DNA of 64,000 nucleotides from Altererythrobacter lutimaris (GTDB taxonomy: Bacteria; Pseudomonadota; Alphaproteobacteria; Sphingomonadales; Sphingomonadaceae). The notes under the pieces were generated by a model. It ran no database searches and was not told the DNA's origin. It worked only from the letters and a program-made list of their open reading frames with translations. Position numbers and translations under genes: made by a program. Below are positions 9,277 to 18,497 of this stretch, piece after piece. The stretch spans positions 2,764,693 through 2,828,692 of the forward strand of contig NZ_JABWTA010000001.1 of the NCBI RefSeq assembly GCF_013371495.1, in the 5' to 3' direction. Each line of letters begins with the position of its first letter. Position 1 is the stretch's first letter.

Positions 9277-10158
9277 GTGACTGAGGCAAAGCTCTACCGC
9301 GAGCATTTCTATCGTAGCGCGGACGGGACGCTTGATCTGTTCGCGCGCGACTACCCCGCAGATGAAGCTGGCGCGGACCGGATACCCCTGCTGATGATGC
9401 ATGGGCTGACGCGCAATTCAGCCGATTTCGAGCCGCTGATCGCGTTGCTTGGAGCGGGAACAAGGCGAATGATCGTGCCCGACCAGCGCGGTCGTGGACG
9501 GTCTGATTACGATCTTGATCCAGCCAGCTACCGACCGGACGTTTACGCGGCCGACATGTGGGCGCTGCTCGATGGGCTGGGGATCGATAGAGTCGTTTGC
9601 ATCGGGACTTCGATGGGCGGCCTCATCTCCATGGTAATGGGCGCGCAAGCGCCTGAGCGCATTCATGGCATCGTCCTGAATGACGTGGGGCCCGAAGTCT
9701 CCGAAGAGGGCCTCGAGCGTATACGCGGCTATGTCGGCCCTACAGAGCCCATTGCAGACTGGGTAGATGCGGCTGCTCGCTGCGAAGCAATCAATGGCAG
9801 CGCGCTGCTTGGCTTCACTCCCGATGACTGGATGGCATTTGCGAAGCGCGCGTGCCGGGAGCTGCCCAATGGCGTGATCGAATTCGCTTACGATCCCGCG
9901 ATCTCTCAAGGGATGGCAGAGGACGACACCGCGACAGTGCCGCCTGATCTGTGGAGCCTGTGGGCTGCTCTGCGTGATATACCGGTCCTCTCGATCCGGG
10001 GCGCGCATAGCGATATCCTGACTGCGGAAACGGTGATTCAAATGGCAAAGCGACGGGACGGCGATATGGCCTATGTCGAAGTGCCTGATCGCGGCCATGC
10101 GCCAATCCTTGACGAGCCAATAGCTGCGGCTGCCATCAGCGGATTTCTCGCGCGCTGA
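9277..10158 (+). CDS. Alpha/beta-fold hydrolase
   Basis: A 293-residue protein starting at GTG, 14 bp after the receptor gene, so probably in the same operon. The alpha/beta-hydrolase fold shows an MMHGLTRNS oxyanion region, a nucleophile elbow GTSMGG with Ser112, an aspartate in the IRGAHSDIL region and a histidine in DRGHAP near the C-terminus. The full Ser-Asp-His triad is therefore present. The likely reaction is hydrolysis of an ester, lactone or C-C bond of a compound imported by the upstream receptor. The substrate is unknown. Confidence 0.88.
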   Translation: MTEAKLYREHFYRSADGTLDLFARDYPADEAGADRIPLLMMHGLTRNSADFEPLIALLGAGTRRMIVPDQRGRGRSDYDLDPASYRPDVYAADMWALLDGLGIDRVVCIGTSMGGLISMVMGAQAPERIHGIVLNDVGPEVSEEGLERIRGYVGPTEPIADWVDAAARCEAINGSALLGFTPDDWMAFAKRACRELPNGVIEFAYDPAISQGMAEDDTATVPPDLWSLWAALRDIPVLSIRGAHSDILTAETVIQMAKRRDGDMAYVEVPDRGHAPILDEPIAAAAISGFLAR

Positions 10159-10211
10159 TCTCCAGCAAGGCCAGTTTGAGAATTTTCGCACACGGTTTGA
10201 GAATTTGACCC

Positions 10212-10229
10212 GTGTCATCATTGCTTCAT
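10212..10229 (+). promoter_or_regulatory. Pho-box-like direct repeat
   Basis: GTGTCAT (10212-10218) and GCTTCAT (10223-10229) are 11 bp apart, the layout of a PhoB site (consensus CTGTCAT, 4 bp, CTGTCAT). The first half matches 6 of 7 and the second 4 of 7. It lies 48 bp before a PhoX-like gene, which makes phosphate control plausible but unproven. Confidence 0.35.
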
Positions 10230-10249
10230 CTTGCTATCGCAATAGCAAG
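10230..10249. promoter_or_regulatory. Perfect palindrome before the PhoX-like gene
   Basis: CTTGCTAT (10230-10237) and ATAGCAAG (10242-10249) are perfect 8-bp inverted arms around CGCA. The site adjoins the Pho-box-like repeat and ends 27 bp before the gene start. It could be an operator or a leader hairpin. Confidence 0.4.
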
Positions 10250-10276
10250 ACAGGATTGGATGATACGGAGTTTTTG

Positions 10277-11623
10277 ATGCCTGCTGCGATGAACCGTCGC
10301 TCTTTCGTTGGAGCCACCGGCTCAGCTTTTGCTGCCTTGATTGCCAGCGGCTGCACAGTGCGCGCGCCGCAATCTACTGCGAGTGCACCGGCAGCGCCCG
10401 CCATACTGGCTGCTGACGTTTACGGGCCGCTCAAGGCCGATCCTGCAGGTATGCTCGATTTGCCAGAGGGTTTTTCTTACCGGCTCATTTCGAGCCTTGG
10501 CGACGCGATGACAGACGGCGGAACAGTGCCGGACAAAGCTGATGGCATGGGCTGCATCGATATGGGTAATGGGAAAATTGCGCTCGTCCGCAATCACGAA
10601 TTGCTGCCCTGGGACGATATGGGCGGCGATGTCACCACCGGCTATGACACAATGCCCGATGGCAAGGTCATGGCTGGCGGTACGACCAACATCATCCTCG
10701 ATGCGGAGACGCTAGCGGTCGAGAAACAGCATCGCACGCTTGCCGGCACGATCCGCAATTGTGCAGGCGGCACAACGCCGTGGGGCACTTGGCTCAGTTG
10801 CGAAGAGCCAGGCTCGCGGGGGCTTGAGCTGAAGAACCACGGCTATGCATTTGAAGTGCCAGCTGATGCAGACGGTCTGGTGGACCCAGTGCCGCTGAAA
10901 GCCATGGGCCGTTTCAACCATGAGGCGGCTGCTGTCGATCCTGTGACAGGCTATATCTTTGAGACAGAAGATATGAGCGACGGACTGATCTATCGCTTCA
11001 TCCCGGCCGAAGCAGGACGCTTGTCGGCGGGCGGCAAGCTGCAAGCGCTCGCGCTGGTCGATGGACCGACAGACAGCCGCAATTGGGACGCCGTAACAAT
11101 GAAAGTTGGCGAGAAGCATGCGGTGCGCTGGATCGATCTCGACGATCCGGAAAGCCCCAATGAAGACTTGCGCGCTCGAGGTGCTGCGCAAGGCGCGCTT
11201 GTCGTTGCGCGCGGTGAAGGCATGCATATGGGCGATGGCGAGGTCTACATTTGCTCAACCAGCGGTGGGGCTGCCAAGGTTGGCCAGATCTTCCGCCTGA
11301 CGCCTGGCCGCAATGGCGCGGACGACATGCTGGAGCTGTTCTTCGAAAGCGAGAACAAGGACCAGTTCAACTATGGCGACAATCTCTGTGTGGCGCCCAA
11401 TGGCCAGCTGATTGTTTGCGAAGACCAGTACACGGACGTGGTCGACAATCGTTTGATCGGGATCACGCCCGAAGGTAAAGCTTATGTGTTTGCGCGTCTT
11501 ACCATGCAGACAGAGCTTGCAGGTGCGTGCTTCTCGCCTGATGGCAAGTGGCTGTTTGTAAACGCCTATTCGCCAACGCGGACATTCGCGATCCAGGGCC
11601 CTTGGGCAGAGAACGCTGCGTAA
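10277..11623 (+). CDS. PhoX-like (DUF839) Tat-exported lipoprotein
   Basis: A 448-residue protein. A twin-arginine signal (NRRSFVGATG) is followed by a lipobox-like LIASGC, so it should be exported folded and lipid-anchored. The body has features of the PhoX/DUF839 beta-propeller family, such as DMGNGKIALVRNHE, WGTWLSCEE and FNHEAAAVD. Family members include calcium/iron-dependent alkaline phosphatases, though many have no tested activity. The ATG at 10277 is chosen for the CGGAG site 6 bp upstream; the ATG at 10289 would also keep the Tat motif. A Pho-box-like repeat lies upstream. Confidence 0.85.
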   Translation: MPAAMNRRSFVGATGSAFAALIASGCTVRAPQSTASAPAAPAILAADVYGPLKADPAGMLDLPEGFSYRLISSLGDAMTDGGTVPDKADGMGCIDMGNGKIALVRNHELLPWDDMGGDVTTGYDTMPDGKVMAGGTTNIILDAETLAVEKQHRTLAGTIRNCAGGTTPWGTWLSCEEPGSRGLELKNHGYAFEVPADADGLVDPVPLKAMGRFNHEAAAVDPVTGYIFETEDMSDGLIYRFIPAEAGRLSAGGKLQALALVDGPTDSRNWDAVTMKVGEKHAVRWIDLDDPESPNEDLRARGAAQGALVVARGEGMHMGDGEVYICSTSGGAAKVGQIFRLTPGRNGADDMLELFFESENKDQFNYGDNLCVAPNGQLIVCEDQYTDVVDNRLIGITPEGKAYVFARLTMQTELAGACFSPDGKWLFVNAYSPTRTFAIQGPWAENAA

Positions 11624-11632
11624 GGCGCTTCG

Positions 11633-12196
11633 TTGGAAATAGCGATTGGCGTTTTTCTGGCCGCAGCTTGGGCTGCTCAGGTCGGCACAGCCCGCGAACT
11701 GGTCGCGCATCTGGCGACGTCACTCGGGCGATCTTCCGGCTTGCTTCTGGTCGCGCTGATTAGCGCGATCCTGACGAGTGCCTTTACCGCTATGGCTGGC
11801 GCATGGTTTGCGCAGCAGTTGATTGGCGCAGAGCGGGCGGCCCTGATCGCAGGCGTTCTCGCCCTCTCGGCAGCAATGCTGCTGGGAAATCGCTCACTCA
11901 CACTGGCTAAAGAACCGACGCGCTCGTTAGGCGCAATCTTCTTGGTCTTGCTCGCAAGGCAGGCATTGGACCCGGCGCGGCTGCTCATCTTTGCAGGGGC
12001 TGCGATGATCGCAGATCCAATTCCAGCTGGTTTTGGGGGATCAATAGGGTCTGCCGCCATGCTGTTGACAGCATGGTCCGTCCCCCAGCAGGCCTTAGGT
12101 AAGCGCGCCGCTCTCATCCTGCGCGTGACGCTGGCAGTGCTTGCTTTGGTAGTTGCAGCAATGGTCCTTTGGATTGGACTGAACATCGGCGCCTGA
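11633..12196 (+). CDS. Small multi-pass membrane protein of unknown function
   Basis: A 187-residue, very hydrophobic protein with about five or six membrane segments. It starts at TTG 9 bp after the PhoX-like gene, so the two are probably cotranscribed. The two hydrophobic halves, each with small-residue-rich helices, recall the duplicated layout of the Gdt1/UPF0016 cation exchangers, but the ExGD(K/R)(T/S) motifs that define that family are absent. I do not recognise it with confidence. Confidence 0.7.
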   Translation: MEIAIGVFLAAAWAAQVGTARELVAHLATSLGRSSGLLLVALISAILTSAFTAMAGAWFAQQLIGAERAALIAGVLALSAAMLLGNRSLTLAKEPTRSLGAIFLVLLARQALDPARLLIFAGAAMIADPIPAGFGGSIGSAAMLLTAWSVPQQALGKRAALILRVTLAVLALVVAAMVLWIGLNIGA

Positions 12197-12293
12197 GCCA
12201 AGCTGCGCCAAGACGAAACAGACCCGAAAATAGCGGTGTATTTGTTGCTCGGCCGCTTTGTCCTTGCCTCGCGGGTTTGATACCAAGCTCGCA

Positions 12294-12932
12294 ATGATAC
12301 AGGCCGATATCGTATTGCGCGCAAAGCCCGGGGAAGTCGCTGACTGGCTTGAGAACAGGCTTTCGCACGCGCTTGGTCAAAGTGCAGATGCTCAAGTGGC
12401 GATTTGTGTGCCGGGAGGCTCGACGCCGTTTCCGATCATGGAAGAAATGGTGAAGCGCGATCTTGATTTTGCGCGACTGCATGTATGGCCGGGTGATGAC
12501 CGTGTAGTGCCAGAGGACCACGAGGCGTCCAATACCGGCAAGATCCGCGCGCTATTCGAACCGGTCGGTGCTCGTGTCCACGCATTGAGCGAAGGCAGCG
12601 CGCCGCCGCGCTTTGCGGTCAGCTGGCTCGGGATGGGCTCGGACGGGCACATTGCATCGCTCTTCCCGAATACCGATCCGCAGGTCGATGATCCTCAACC
12701 AGTAAGGCGCTTAACCCCCGACCCGTTGCCGCCACATGCGCCGTTTGATCGCATTACGCTGACCATCCCCGCGCTCGTCAATGCGGACAATGTGCTGTTC
12801 ACGCTTGGCGGAGCGGACGACAAATGGGATGTTTTTGACGGCGCGCTTAAGCGCAAGCATGATTTGCCCATCGCGCGCTTCCTCCATGCTGCGATCGCAC
12901 AAAGCAGGAGGCCGGTTACATGCTTCGCTTGA
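12294..12932 (+). CDS. pgl: 6-phosphogluconolactonase
   Basis: A 212-residue glucosamine-6-phosphate isomerase/6-phosphogluconolactonase family protein. It hydrolyses 6-phosphogluconolactone in the pentose-phosphate or Entner-Doudoroff route. Motifs seen are the phosphate-binding VPGGSTP, the WPGDDRVVP segment and the LGMGSDGHIASLFP signature. It is slightly short for the family. The frame also opens at TTG 12258, but the ATG at 12294 fits the usual N-terminus better. No other sugar-pathway gene is adjacent. Its 3' end overlaps the NUDIX gene by 13 bp. Confidence 0.85.
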   Translation: MIQADIVLRAKPGEVADWLENRLSHALGQSADAQVAICVPGGSTPFPIMEEMVKRDLDFARLHVWPGDDRVVPEDHEASNTGKIRALFEPVGARVHALSEGSAPPRFAVSWLGMGSDGHIASLFPNTDPQVDDPQPVRRLTPDPLPPHAPFDRITLTIPALVNADNVLFTLGGADDKWDVFDGALKRKHDLPIARFLHAAIAQSRRPVTCFA

Positions 12933-13393
12933 TGCCCAAACCCATGCACCGCGCCTTCTACCGCCTCGCGCATACGATGCGCACTTACTATTGGCGGATC
13001 ACTCGACCGACCATCCATGGTTGCGCAATGATTGCGCAAAATGATGCGGGCGAAGTGCTGCTGGTGCGGCCTTCGTATGGCAAGCGCTTGTGGCAATGGC
13101 CCGGCGGCGGCGTGGCCGAACATGAGGATGTCGTCTCGGCGGCATCGCGCGAAGTGGTTGAAGAAACGGGATTGCAAGTGGAAGGCGTGCGTTCGCTCGG
13201 CGAAACGCGCAAGATGCTCTATGGCGCGACGAATGTCGTTCATGTGTTTGCAGGCTCTGCCAGAGGCCGACCGCGTTCTGACGAGCGCGAGATCGAAGAA
13301 GCCGGATGGTTCGCGCCTGATCGTTTGCCCAATCGGCGCAGCATCTATGTCGATGAATATCTGATCAATTACCGCGGCAGCCTGCGGATCTGA
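12920..13393 (+). CDS. NUDIX hydrolase
   Basis: A 157-residue protein carrying a complete NUDIX box: a GGGVAEHE start, then REVVEETGL, with the glutamates that bind the metal. It cleaves a nucleoside diphosphate linked to another group; the exact substrate cannot be read from sequence. It starts inside the end of pgl (13-bp overlap), so it is translationally coupled, and it stops 1 bp short of the convergent dinB gene. Confidence 0.88.
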   Translation: MLRLMPKPMHRAFYRLAHTMRTYYWRITRPTIHGCAMIAQNDAGEVLLVRPSYGKRLWQWPGGGVAEHEDVVSAASREVVEETGLQVEGVRSLGETRKMLYGATNVVHVFAGSARGRPRSDEREIEEAGWFAPDRLPNRRSIYVDEYLINYRGSLRI

Positions 13394-13394
13394 T

Positions 13395-14477
13395 CTACAG
13401 CAGCGAAAGCTGCGCTGTGTCCTTTGGAGGGTCATTCTTCGATCCCTCGCGTTCCAAGTTCGACAAGGTCAGTCCCATCAGGCGGATCGGCATGGCGAGC
13501 GGCAGCGTCTCTTCAAGAATAGTATGTGCCGTCTGAGCGAAGGTCGCCTTGCTATCAACCGGGCCTGAAAGTGACTTGGACCGCGTTATCGTCTGAAAGT
13601 CGGTGTATTTCATCTTCAAGGTTATGGTCCGGCCCTTGGCGCCGGTTCGCTCAATCGAGTCCCACACTATGTCGATGATGTTGTCGAGAGTTTCGCGCAG
13701 CGCTGGGCCAGATGAGATATCTTCGCTGAATGTGCGCTCCCCGCCGACTGACTTGCGTTCCCGATGTGCGCGCACTGGCCGCAGGTCGATGCCTCGTGCA
13801 GCGCGATAGAGATAGTCAGCTGAGCTGCCGAAGTTCTGGCGCAGGAAGTCTATATCTTTTGCGGCAAGATCTGCGCCTGTCTCGATGCCAAGCCTGTGCA
13901 TCTTCTCTTCGGCCTTGGGGCCGACACCGTGGAAGCGCCGCACCGGAAGCTTGGCCACGAAATCCGCGCCTTCACCCGGGCGGATGACGCACATCCCGTC
14001 AGGCTTGTTCTGATCGCTCGCGATCTTTGCGAGGAATTTGTTGTAGCTTACCCCCGCACTTGCGGTCAGTTTGGTCTTTGCGCGTATCTCTTGCCGGATG
14101 AGCTCTGCGATCCGTGTTGCAGAACCAATGCCGAGCAGATCGTCCGTCACATCGAGATAAGCTTCATCTAGGCTCAGCGGTTCTACATGCGGGGTATGAT
14201 GGTGGAAGATCGCGCGGATTGTCCGGCTGGCTTCCTTATATGCGTCAAACCGGTGCCGCACGAAAATGAGATCCGGGCAAAGCCTTTTGGCTGTGACAGA
14301 AGGCATCGCGCTCCGCACGCCGAACTTGCGCGCTTCATAGCTGGCTGCGGCCACCACACCGCGTCCGCCTGATCCACCGACCGCGACGGGCTTGCCGCGC
14401 AGCTCAGGATCGTCGCGCTGCTCGACGCTCGCGAAGAACGCATCCATGTCGATATGAATGATCTTGCGTAGGCCCAT
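13395..14477 (-). CDS. dinB: DNA polymerase IV (Y-family translesion polymerase)
   Basis: A 360-residue error-prone polymerase that copies past damaged bases. The N-terminus HIDMDAFFASVEQRD carries the first metal-binding aspartate, SLDEAYLDVT the other acidic pair, and GVGPKAEEKMHRLGI the helix-hairpin-helix. The last five residues QLSLL resemble a beta-clamp-binding motif. The frame extends to 14663, but GCGGAGA five bases before the ATG at 14477 and the family length favour the inner start, which also avoids overlap with the divergent transporter gene. I saw no clear LexA box. Confidence 0.95.
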   Translation of the reverse strand: MGLRKIIHIDMDAFFASVEQRDDPELRGKPVAVGGSGGRGVVAAASYEARKFGVRSAMPSVTAKRLCPDLIFVRHRFDAYKEASRTIRAIFHHHTPHVEPLSLDEAYLDVTDDLLGIGSATRIAELIRQEIRAKTKLTASAGVSYNKFLAKIASDQNKPDGMCVIRPGEGADFVAKLPVRRFHGVGPKAEEKMHRLGIETGADLAAKDIDFLRQNFGSSADYLYRAARGIDLRPVRAHRERKSVGGERTFSEDISSGPALRETLDNIIDIVWDSIERTGAKGRTITLKMKYTDFQTITRSKSLSGPVDSKATFAQTAHTILEETLPLAMPIRLMGLTLSNLEREGSKNDPPKDTAQLSLL

Positions 14478-14652
14478 ATTGGTCTCCGCATCCCGCTCAT
14501 CGCGAGAGTGATCATCATTAGAAGCGTCACTCGCCATGCGAACAAAGTAGAGTGCGGCGGCGCTTGAGGGAACCTCTCGCGCCATCAATCGCTGTTGCAA
14601 CTCGAGCAGATCGCGCTTTGCAAACTGCAAGAACGCGCCCAAGGACATCGGA

Positions 14653-15912
14653 ATGCTTTCCAAAGCCGCCCCATCAGATACTTTGAGTCAGCGCGAGCTG
14701 ATCTTTCTGATGGCTATGATCATGAGCCTGCAAGCGTTCGGTATCGACTCCATGCTGCCTGCGCTCGGCATTATGGGCGAAGAGCTGGGCGGTGCTGGAA
14801 ACGAACGGCAATATGTGATCGTGTCCTACTTCCTCGGTTCCGGAATTGGCGCGTTCATTCCCGGCGCTTTCGCTGATCGCTTTGGCAGGCGCCCTGTGCT
14901 GTTCTTCGGGCTTGCCAGCTATGTTGTGTTGTCGCTTGCTTGCGCGCTGGTCACCGAATTCTGGACACTGATCGCGATCCGCCTTGCTCAGGGGATCACA
15001 TGCGCAGGGTTGAGCGTTGTGCCCACTGCGATTGTGCGCGACCGGGTGGGGGGCGACAAGATGGCGCGCATGATGAGCCTTATCATCATGATTTTCCTCG
15101 CTGTGCCCATCTTCGCGCCCGCGCTCGGTCAGTTGATCCTGATGGTGGCAGACTGGCGCGCGATCTTCCTGATGATGGCGTTCATGGGGTTGGCGGTTGG
15201 CCTGTGGGTGTGGTTCCGCTTGCCGGAATCGCTGACGAAGGAGAACGTCCAGGATATCGACCCAAAAACAATCCTCAAGAACATGGGCATCTCGCTCTCC
15301 AATCGGGTGTCGGTTGGCTATGTTCTTGGTGCCGCTCTGGTGTTTGGTTCGCTGTTCGGCTTCCTCAATTCGAGCCAGCAGCTAATCGCCGAAAGCTTCG
15401 GCGCAGGCGACTATTTCGCACTGATCTTTGGAGCTTCCATTGTCGGCATGGTCGTCGCGAGCTTTACCAATTCGCGCATCGTCGAAAAATTCGGTGCGCG
15501 CCGCGTCAGTCACTCGGCTGTGATCGGTTTTCTCATTATCAGCAGTCTGATGGCGATTTCAGCATGGGACGGCGAGCAAACCTTGTGGGAATTCGTCCCG
15601 CTTCTCGCGCTCAACATGACAGTACTGGGCTTTGTCGGTGCGAATTTCAGCTCCATCGCGATGCAGCCATTCCAGCATATTGCCGGGGCCGCTTCGTCCG
15701 CACAGACCAGCGTACGCATGATCACTGGAGCCGTTTTAGGCGCAGCGATTGGGCAAGCCTATGACGGGACTGCCCTGCCGCTTAGTCTCGCCATGGTCGC
15801 TTGCGCACTCGCAGCGCTTGCCATGGTGCTCTACAGCGAACGCGGTAAGCTCTTCCGCCGACCGAGCCAAGCACGCCGGTATATGATCCTGCACGATATA
15901 TTGAGAGGCTAG
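14653..15912 (+). CDS. Bcr/CflA-type MFS drug efflux transporter
   Basis: A 419-residue inner-membrane protein with about 12 membrane segments. The segment 2-3 loop GAFADRFGRRPVLFFG is the MFS signature. The N-terminal region matches Bcr/CflA multidrug exporters, which extrude drugs such as bicyclomycin by proton antiport. It is divergent from dinB and its stop overlaps the end of the convergent carboxyltransferase gene by 4 bp. Confidence 0.9.
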   Translation: MLSKAAPSDTLSQRELIFLMAMIMSLQAFGIDSMLPALGIMGEELGGAGNERQYVIVSYFLGSGIGAFIPGAFADRFGRRPVLFFGLASYVVLSLACALVTEFWTLIAIRLAQGITCAGLSVVPTAIVRDRVGGDKMARMMSLIIMIFLAVPIFAPALGQLILMVADWRAIFLMMAFMGLAVGLWVWFRLPESLTKENVQDIDPKTILKNMGISLSNRVSVGYVLGAALVFGSLFGFLNSSQQLIAESFGAGDYFALIFGASIVGMVVASFTNSRIVEKFGARRVSHSAVIGFLIISSLMAISAWDGEQTLWEFVPLLALNMTVLGFVGANFSSIAMQPFQHIAGAASSAQTSVRMITGAVLGAAIGQAYDGTALPLSLAMVACALAALAMVLYSERGKLFRRPSQARRYMILHDILRG

Positions 15913-17459
15913 GTTCCTGAACGAAGACGCCGCCAAGCAAGTTCGGCGAATTCGCACAGCAAGGGCCGCGTGTCGCGCGGGTCGATAATGTCTTCAACGT
16001 TGAAGCGTTCGGCGCTGCGGAAAGGCGAAGTGACTTTGTCGAGCCGCGCACGGATCGCTTCCAGTTCTGCAGCTGGATCTTCAGCGGCTTCCAGCTCGGA
16101 CTTGTAAGCTACTTCAAGCCCGCCTGCGATGGGGAGCGAGCCCCAATCGCCCGAAGGCCAGCAGTAGCGGTACTGGAAAGTCTCCGCATTGCTCATCGCG
16201 CTCCCCGCAATCCCATAGGCGCGGCGCAGCACGACGCAGCTTAGAGGTACGCTCGCCTTATAGACCGCGTTCATGGCCTGAACGCCGTAGCGGATGGTGC
16301 CCGCCATTTCAGCTTCGCGTCCGATCATGAAGCCCGGATTGTCAACCAGATGGACGATGGGCAGGCGGAACTGGTCGGCGAGTTTGACGAAGCGTTCGAC
16401 CTTTTCTGAGGTCTTGGCCTCCCACGACCCGCCGAGGAAACTCGGGTCGCTCGCGAGCACAGCCACGGGCCATCCATCGAGCCTCGCCAGCGCTGTGATG
16501 CAGGCCCGGCCCCACATCTGGCCTATCTCGAACACGCTACCTCGGTCGAACACCATTTCAAGGCAGCGGCGCATCGAATAGACCTGTTTCGGGTCGCGCG
16601 GGACAAGGCTGAGCAAGGCCTCCTCGCGCCGGTCAACAGGGTCTGCGCATTCGGTCCGCCGTGCATGCTGACCGACATGCTCCGGCATGAAGCTGAGGAA
16701 ATGGCGCGCGCGGGCGAAGGCTTCTGCTTCGCTTGCAACCTCGTCATCGACCACGCCATTGCGCGTGTGAATGTCCGAACCGCCTAGGTCCTCTTTCGCT
16801 TGCTGATGGTTGTCCGAGCCTTTGTAGCTTTCACCAAGACCATCGACGACAGCAGGACCGGCAGCGAAAATCTGGGAAAGCCCGCGCACCATGATCGAGT
16901 AATGACTGGCCACGGTCCGCGCTGCGCCAAGCCCCGCCGTCGGCCCAAGCGCCAACGCCACGACCGGCACGCTATCGAGGTTTTTGACCACGTCTGACCA
17001 ACCCGGAACAGCCGGGATGTAAGTTGCGCCGATCTGCTCGAGTGTCTTGACCGAGCCGCCGCCGCCCGTGCCGTCGATCATGCGGATGATGGGCAGTTTC
17101 AGCTCATGAGCCATCTTTTCGGCCTGCACCATCTTGCGGCTGATGCCTGCATCGGCGGCCCCGCCGCGAATGGTGAAATCGTCTGCTGTTGCGACAACCG
17201 GGCGGCCATTGATTGTGGCTTTGCCGAAGAGGAAGGGGGCAGGTGTGACGCCCGTCAGATCGCCGTTTTCGTCATACAGGCCCTTGCCCGCGATCTTGCC
17301 GATCTCTCGGAACGAACCTTCATCGGTGAGCGCCGCAAGCCGCGCGCGTGCATCCATTTTTCCGCGCCCATGCTGACGCGCGACCTTGGCTTCGCCGCCC
17401 ATCTGCTCGGCAAGCGCTTCGCGTTGGCGCAATTCTTCGAGTTCGCGTTCCCAGCTCAT
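15909..17459 (-). CDS. Acyl-CoA carboxylase beta subunit (carboxyltransferase)
   Basis: A 516-residue carboxyltransferase with N- and C-terminal crotonase-like halves. It moves CO2 from carboxybiotin to an acyl-CoA. The features seen are DGTGGGGSVKTLEQIG, the oxyanion region LGPTAGLGAA and, in the second half, VDNPGFMIG with the RRAYGIAGSAM region. The length matches PccB/MccB-type subunits, but the family member cannot be named. The likely partner alpha subunit lies upstream on the same strand at 18,498-20,408, separated by an aldo/keto reductase gene and a long hairpin. No clear ribosome site precedes the ATG. Confidence 0.9.
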   Translation of the reverse strand: MSWERELEELRQREALAEQMGGEAKVARQHGRGKMDARARLAALTDEGSFREIGKIAGKGLYDENGDLTGVTPAPFLFGKATINGRPVVATADDFTIRGGAADAGISRKMVQAEKMAHELKLPIIRMIDGTGGGGSVKTLEQIGATYIPAVPGWSDVVKNLDSVPVVALALGPTAGLGAARTVASHYSIMVRGLSQIFAAGPAVVDGLGESYKGSDNHQQAKEDLGGSDIHTRNGVVDDEVASEAEAFARARHFLSFMPEHVGQHARRTECADPVDRREEALLSLVPRDPKQVYSMRRCLEMVFDRGSVFEIGQMWGRACITALARLDGWPVAVLASDPSFLGGSWEAKTSEKVERFVKLADQFRLPIVHLVDNPGFMIGREAEMAGTIRYGVQAMNAVYKASVPLSCVVLRRAYGIAGSAMSNAETFQYRYCWPSGDWGSLPIAGGLEVAYKSELEAAEDPAAELEAIRARLDKVTSPFRSAERFNVEDIIDPRDTRPLLCEFAELAWRRLRSGT

Positions 17460-17478
17460 TTTATCTGTTTCGGGCCAT

Positions 17479-17561
17479 GGCCACCCGCTCCCTCCACCCT
17501 TCCACCCGGATCATCACTCCGGAGTAGCATTCGGGTGGAAGGGTGGAGGGAGCAGGTGGCC
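17479..17561. repeat. Long inverted repeat, 29 of 30 bp matching
   Basis: Arms of 30 bp (17479-17508 and 17532-17561) match at 29 positions around a 23-base loop that itself contains the palindrome ACTCCGGAGT. One strand of the stem is almost all C and T. There is no T-tract, so it is not a standard terminator. It lies between the aldo/keto reductase stop and the carboxyltransferase start, 19 bp before that start codon. Confidence 0.9.
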
Positions 17562-17590
17562 CCGTCAATCCAAATCAACGTCAGTGCAAA

Positions 17591-18497
17591 TTAGGGCAAT
17601 GGCGCGCCTCTTGAAGCCGCAAAGACCGAATACCATTCTGCGCGCGACCATTGGACCTGGAGCGCCTCAGTCGCCTCGGCAATGCGTGTCGCATTCTGAG
17701 AGCCGATGATCGGAATGATCCCCGCCGGATGCGCCATCAGCCAGCTATAGGCAGCCACAGCTCGATCGATCCCCTTGGCATCGGCGACAGCGCCCAGCGC
17801 GCGGGCGACGGCATGTTCGCGCTCGCTTTCCGGGCGCATCAGGCGCCCGCCGCCGAGCGGTGACCAGGCCATCGGCGTAAGCCCCATGCGTATGGCCTGA
17901 TCCAGCTCGCCATTGTCAAACGGATCGATCCGCAGCGGCGATATTTCCGGCTGCGTGGTGGCAAGCGGCGTATCCAAGAAACGGCTCAGCGTCGTGATCT
18001 GCGCAGGCGTGAAGTTCGAGACGCCAATCGCGCGGACCTTGCCGCTGGCGATGGCGCTTTCCAGAAAGCCTGCGAGCTCTTGCGGGTGCGTGAGGATATC
18101 GGGCCGATGGATCTGGTAGAGATCGATCTGCTCGACCCCAAGCCGGGTGAGCGAGGCATTGAGCGCGCTGTCCATATATTCGCGCGACTGGTCATAGGGC
18201 AGCGGCGGCATGATCCCGCCTTTGCTGGCGAGCACAATGCGGCCGCGCAGCGAGGTGTCTTCAGCGAGCGCTTTACCAAACAGCGCCTCCGCATCGCCGA
18301 AACCATCCGTGCCGTTGAAACCGTAAATGTCCGCGGTGTCGAAGAAAGTGATCCCGGCATTGAGCACAGTGTTGGAAAGCGCGACGACATCGGAAGCGCT
18401 TTCGCAAGTCTCTGTCAGCCGCCACATGCCCCAGGCCAGGCTGCTGACTTCGATGCCCGATTTGCCAAGCTGGCGGCGGGCCCGGGTGAGGGCTAGC

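Noticed and set aside
8417..9463. A 348-residue minus-strand frame
   Set aside because: It is antisense to the receptor and hydrolase genes, with no recognisable features.
13395..14663. The longer dinB frame, 422 residues
   Set aside because: The extra N-terminus has no ribosome site and would overlap the divergent transporter gene; the family starts near MGLRKIIHIDMDAF.
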